A stretch of DNA of 6,004 nt from CAYZJD01 sp964478455 (GTDB lineage Bacteria > Acidobacteriota > Terriglobia > Bryobacterales > Bryobacteraceae). Position numbers and translations under genes: made by a program. Below the pieces are notes generated by a model that saw only the letters and a list, made by a program, of their open reading frames with translations, ran no database searches and was not told the origin of the DNA. Shown here piece after piece: positions 5,269 to 6,004 of this stretch. Position 1 is the first letter of the stretch, and each line of letters starts with the position of its first letter. The stretch spans positions 1 through 6,004 of the forward strand of contig CAYZJD010000296.1 in the NCBI GenBank assembly GCA_964478455.1, read 5' to 3'.

Positions 5269-5503
5269 ACTTGCTGAAGGTGTCGAACACCTTGGTCACT
5301 GCCCGGCCGACGAGGTTGTCCACGACGAAGAAGTAACCCGCGAATGCAAACACAGCCGCAATCACGACGGCCGTCGTCGCTTGTACCTGCTTGCGGGACG
5401 GCCACGTGACCAGACGCATCTCGCGTTGCAGTTCCTCAATGTAGTTCTTCACTCTCACGGGCCAGCCCGTGACCTTTTCCATCCAGCTCTTGGTCTCGTC
5501 CAT
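5267..5503 (-). CDS. secE: Preprotein translocase subunit SecE
   Basis: SecE is the essential small subunit that clamps SecY in the SecYEG translocon of the inner membrane. The 78-residue product is the single-membrane-span form common outside Gammaproteobacteria. It has an amphipathic cytoplasmic helix (NYIEELQREMRLVTWPSRKQV, with the hallmark WPSR near residues 34-37), then a hydrophobic span at about 44-62, then a short tail. The start is uncertain: ATG at 5503 fits family length but has only a weak purine stretch before it. A GTG lies two codons further upstream (5509), and an in-frame GTG at 5560 directly abuts the tRNA 3' end and is unlikely. The order tRNA-Trp, secE, nusG is classical. 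Confidence 0.95.
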   Translation of the reverse strand: MDETKSWMEKVTGWPVRVKNYIEELQREMRLVTWPSRKQVQATTAVVIAAVFAFAGYFFVVDNLVGRAVTKVFDTFSK

Positions 5504-5514
5504 TCTCACATCGA

Positions 5515-5527
5515 CCGATAGTATCGG
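5515..5527. repeat. 13-bp palindrome before secE
   Basis: CCGATA-G-TATCGG is a perfect 6+6 palindrome around one base, 11 nt upstream of the secE ATG and 35 nt from the tRNA 3' end. As RNA it would fold as a 4-bp stem with a 5-nt loop; as DNA it could be a binding site. No function is shown by the sequence. Confidence 0.35.
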
Positions 5528-5561
5528 CTCAGTACGGGTGGCGATTGCTCCTGGAAGCACC

Positions 5562-5636
5562 TGGCAGGGGCGGAGGGATTCGAACCCCCACTCGCGGTTT
5601 TGGAGACCGCTGGTCTACCGTTAAACCTACGCCCCT
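5562..5636 (-). tRNA. trnW: tRNA-Trp (anticodon CCA)
   Basis: A complete cloverleaf is readable: acceptor AGGGGCG pairs with CGCCCCT; D stem GGTT/GACC with an 8-nt loop; anticodon stem GCGGT/ACCGC with loop CTCCAAA, giving anticodon CCA; 4-nt variable loop GAGT; T stem GGGGG/CCCTC (one G-U) with loop TTCGAAT; discriminator G; then an encoded CCA at 5562-5564. It is 75 nt with CCA. The anticodon reads UGG, tryptophan. Its place between rpmG and secE is a conserved bacterial arrangement, so it would be cut from the mRNA by RNase P and 3' processing. Confidence 0.97.
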
Positions 5637-5642
5637 GCAACC

Positions 5643-5736
5643 ATCGGGTCATCGTGCGATCTGGTCATCGAGCCATCGATCGAATCACCCGATAACCCGA
5701 TTCAATCACCCGATGACCCGATCACCCGATCGCTCA
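5643..5736. repeat. Palindromic octamer array between rpmG and tRNA-Trp
   Basis: The 94 bp divide into 8-bp units beginning with AT: five at 5643-5682 (first ATCGGGTC), one extra base, two at 5684-5699 (ATCACCCG, ATAACCCG), a 5-bp partial unit, three at 5705-5728 (ATCACCCG, ATGACCCG, ATCACCCG), and a last degenerate unit. ACCCGAT occurs five times on the right and its complement ATCGGGT once on the left. ATCGGGTCATCG (5643-5654) and CGATGACCCGAT (5711-5722) form a perfect 12-bp inverted repeat with a 56-nt interior. It fills nearly the whole gap. Confidence 0.75.
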
Positions 5737-5740
5737 ATTC

Positions 5741-5893
5741 TTATTTTATCTCTTTATGCACCTGGTGCTTCCGGCAACGGGGGCAGAACTTCTTCAGCTC
5801 CAGCCGCTCCGTCACCGTCTTCTTGTTCTTCGTGCTCGTGTAGTTGCGGCTCTTGCACTCCGTGCACTGAAGCGTGATAATCTCGCGCGGCAT
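5741..5893 (-). CDS. rpmG: Ribosomal protein L33 (bL33), zinc-binding form
   Basis: L33 is a small protein near the E site of the large subunit. The 50-residue product (MPREIITLQC...) carries two CxxC pairs, Cys10/Cys13 and Cys37/Cys40, the zinc-binding version of the family. The middle is typical (NYTSTKNKKTVTERLELKKFCPRC) and the end is KHQVHKEIK. The start at ATG 5891-5893 gives the usual length; an upstream in-frame ATG at 5953 would add 20 residues unlike the family and lacks support. GGAG lies 7 nt upstream of the chosen start. It follows tuf by 63 nt. Confidence 0.97.
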   Translation of the reverse strand: MPREIITLQCTECKSRNYTSTKNKKTVTERLELKKFCPRCRKHQVHKEIK

Positions 5894-5900
5894 TCCAAGT

Positions 5901-5904
5901 CTCC
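5901..5904 (-). promoter_or_regulatory. Ribosome binding site of rpmG
   Basis: GGAG on the minus strand, 7 nt before ATG 5893. It decides for the 50-residue start over the in-frame ATG at 5953. Confidence 0.6.
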
Positions 5905-5921
5905 GGCCGGCCCACCGCAGC

Positions 5922-5942
5922 CCGTGGTCCGAGCCACGGACC
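5922..5942 (-). promoter_or_regulatory. Alternative hairpins in the tuf-rpmG gap
   Basis: Two mutually exclusive stems share bases: CCGTGG/CCACGG (5922-5927 with 5934-5939, 6-nt loop) and GGTCCG/CGGACC (5926-5931 with 5937-5942, 5-nt loop). A further small stem CCGC/GCGG is at 5941-5950. No T-tract follows, so this is not a clear terminator; partial termination or mRNA 3'-end protection for tuf is possible. Confidence 0.35.
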
Positions 5943-5956
5943 GCAAGCGGCAAGCG

Positions 5957-6004
5957 CTATTCCAGAATCTCCGTCACCGTTCCGGCGCCGACCGTCCGGC
6001 CGCC
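5957..6004 (-). CDS. tuf: Elongation factor Tu, C-terminal 15 residues (gene continues beyond right edge)
   Basis: Only the last codons are in the window. They read GGRTVGAGTVTEILE followed by TAG at 5957-5959. This matches the C-terminal strand of EF-Tu domain III, which in most bacteria ends with GGRTVGAG and a short variable tail. EF-Tu delivers aminoacyl-tRNA to the ribosome. A tuf copy directly before rpmG, tRNA-Trp, secE and nusG is a well-known arrangement, which supports the call despite the short fragment. Confidence 0.93.
   Translation of the reverse strand, partial: GGRTVGAGTVTEILE

Noticed and set aside
5643..5736. CRISPR array
   Set aside because: Units are only 8 bp and contiguous, with no unique spacers of CRISPR length and no cas genes nearby.

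Overview
This window is a bacterial core ribosomal-protein/transcription operon read entirely on the minus strand. In transcription order (right to left) it holds the 3' end of tuf (EF-Tu), rpmG (L33), a tRNA-Trp(CCA) gene, secE, nusG, rplK (L11), rplA (L1), rplJ (L10), rplL (L7/L12) and the 5' part of rpoB, which runs off the left edge just before the rifampicin-binding region. Every gene points the same way. No gene could be supported on the plus strand; long plus-strand open frames are GC-rich shadows of these genes.

The DNA is GC-rich. The gene order is common to many bacteria. The Proteobacteria-like long form of RpoB, the high GC, an RpoB N-terminal insertion with eight cysteines, and a NusG with a long acidic proline-rich N-terminus together suggest an environmental Acidobacteriota-like lineage. 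That placement is inference from remembered family features, not a database match.

Layout: 5957-6004 tuf 3' end; 5741-5893 rpmG; 5643-5736 a palindromic array of 8-bp units; 5562-5636 tRNA-Trp with encoded CCA; 5267-5503 secE; 4462-5259 nusG; 4404-4462 a nested inverted repeat overlapping the nusG stop; 3955-4383 rplK; a 148-nt spacer with a 10-bp direct repeat; 3099-3806 rplA; 2553-3080 rplJ; 2500-2555 a 7-bp periodic array; 2107-2487 rplL; 2055-2103 a second 7-bp periodic array in the opposite orientation; a 429-nt spacer with several stem-loops; and rpoB from 1677 leftward.

The products work together: EF-Tu, L33, L11, L1, L10 and L7/L12 are translation components (L11/L10/L12 form the GTPase-associated stalk that EF-Tu contacts), tRNA-Trp feeds translation, NusG links RNA polymerase to the ribosome or Rho, RpoB is the polymerase beta subunit, and SecE is the essential small translocon subunit. 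I saw no convincing intrinsic terminator (GC stem plus T-tract), so long co-transcripts are plausible.

The genes are ordinary; the spacers are not. Four of them carry short-period (7-8 bp) repeat arrays, two of which are internally palindromic. The two heptamer arrays bracket rplL and could pair in the mRNA over 19 bp with one G-U wobble. These, the cysteine-rich RpoB insertion and the NusG extension are the points most worth following.
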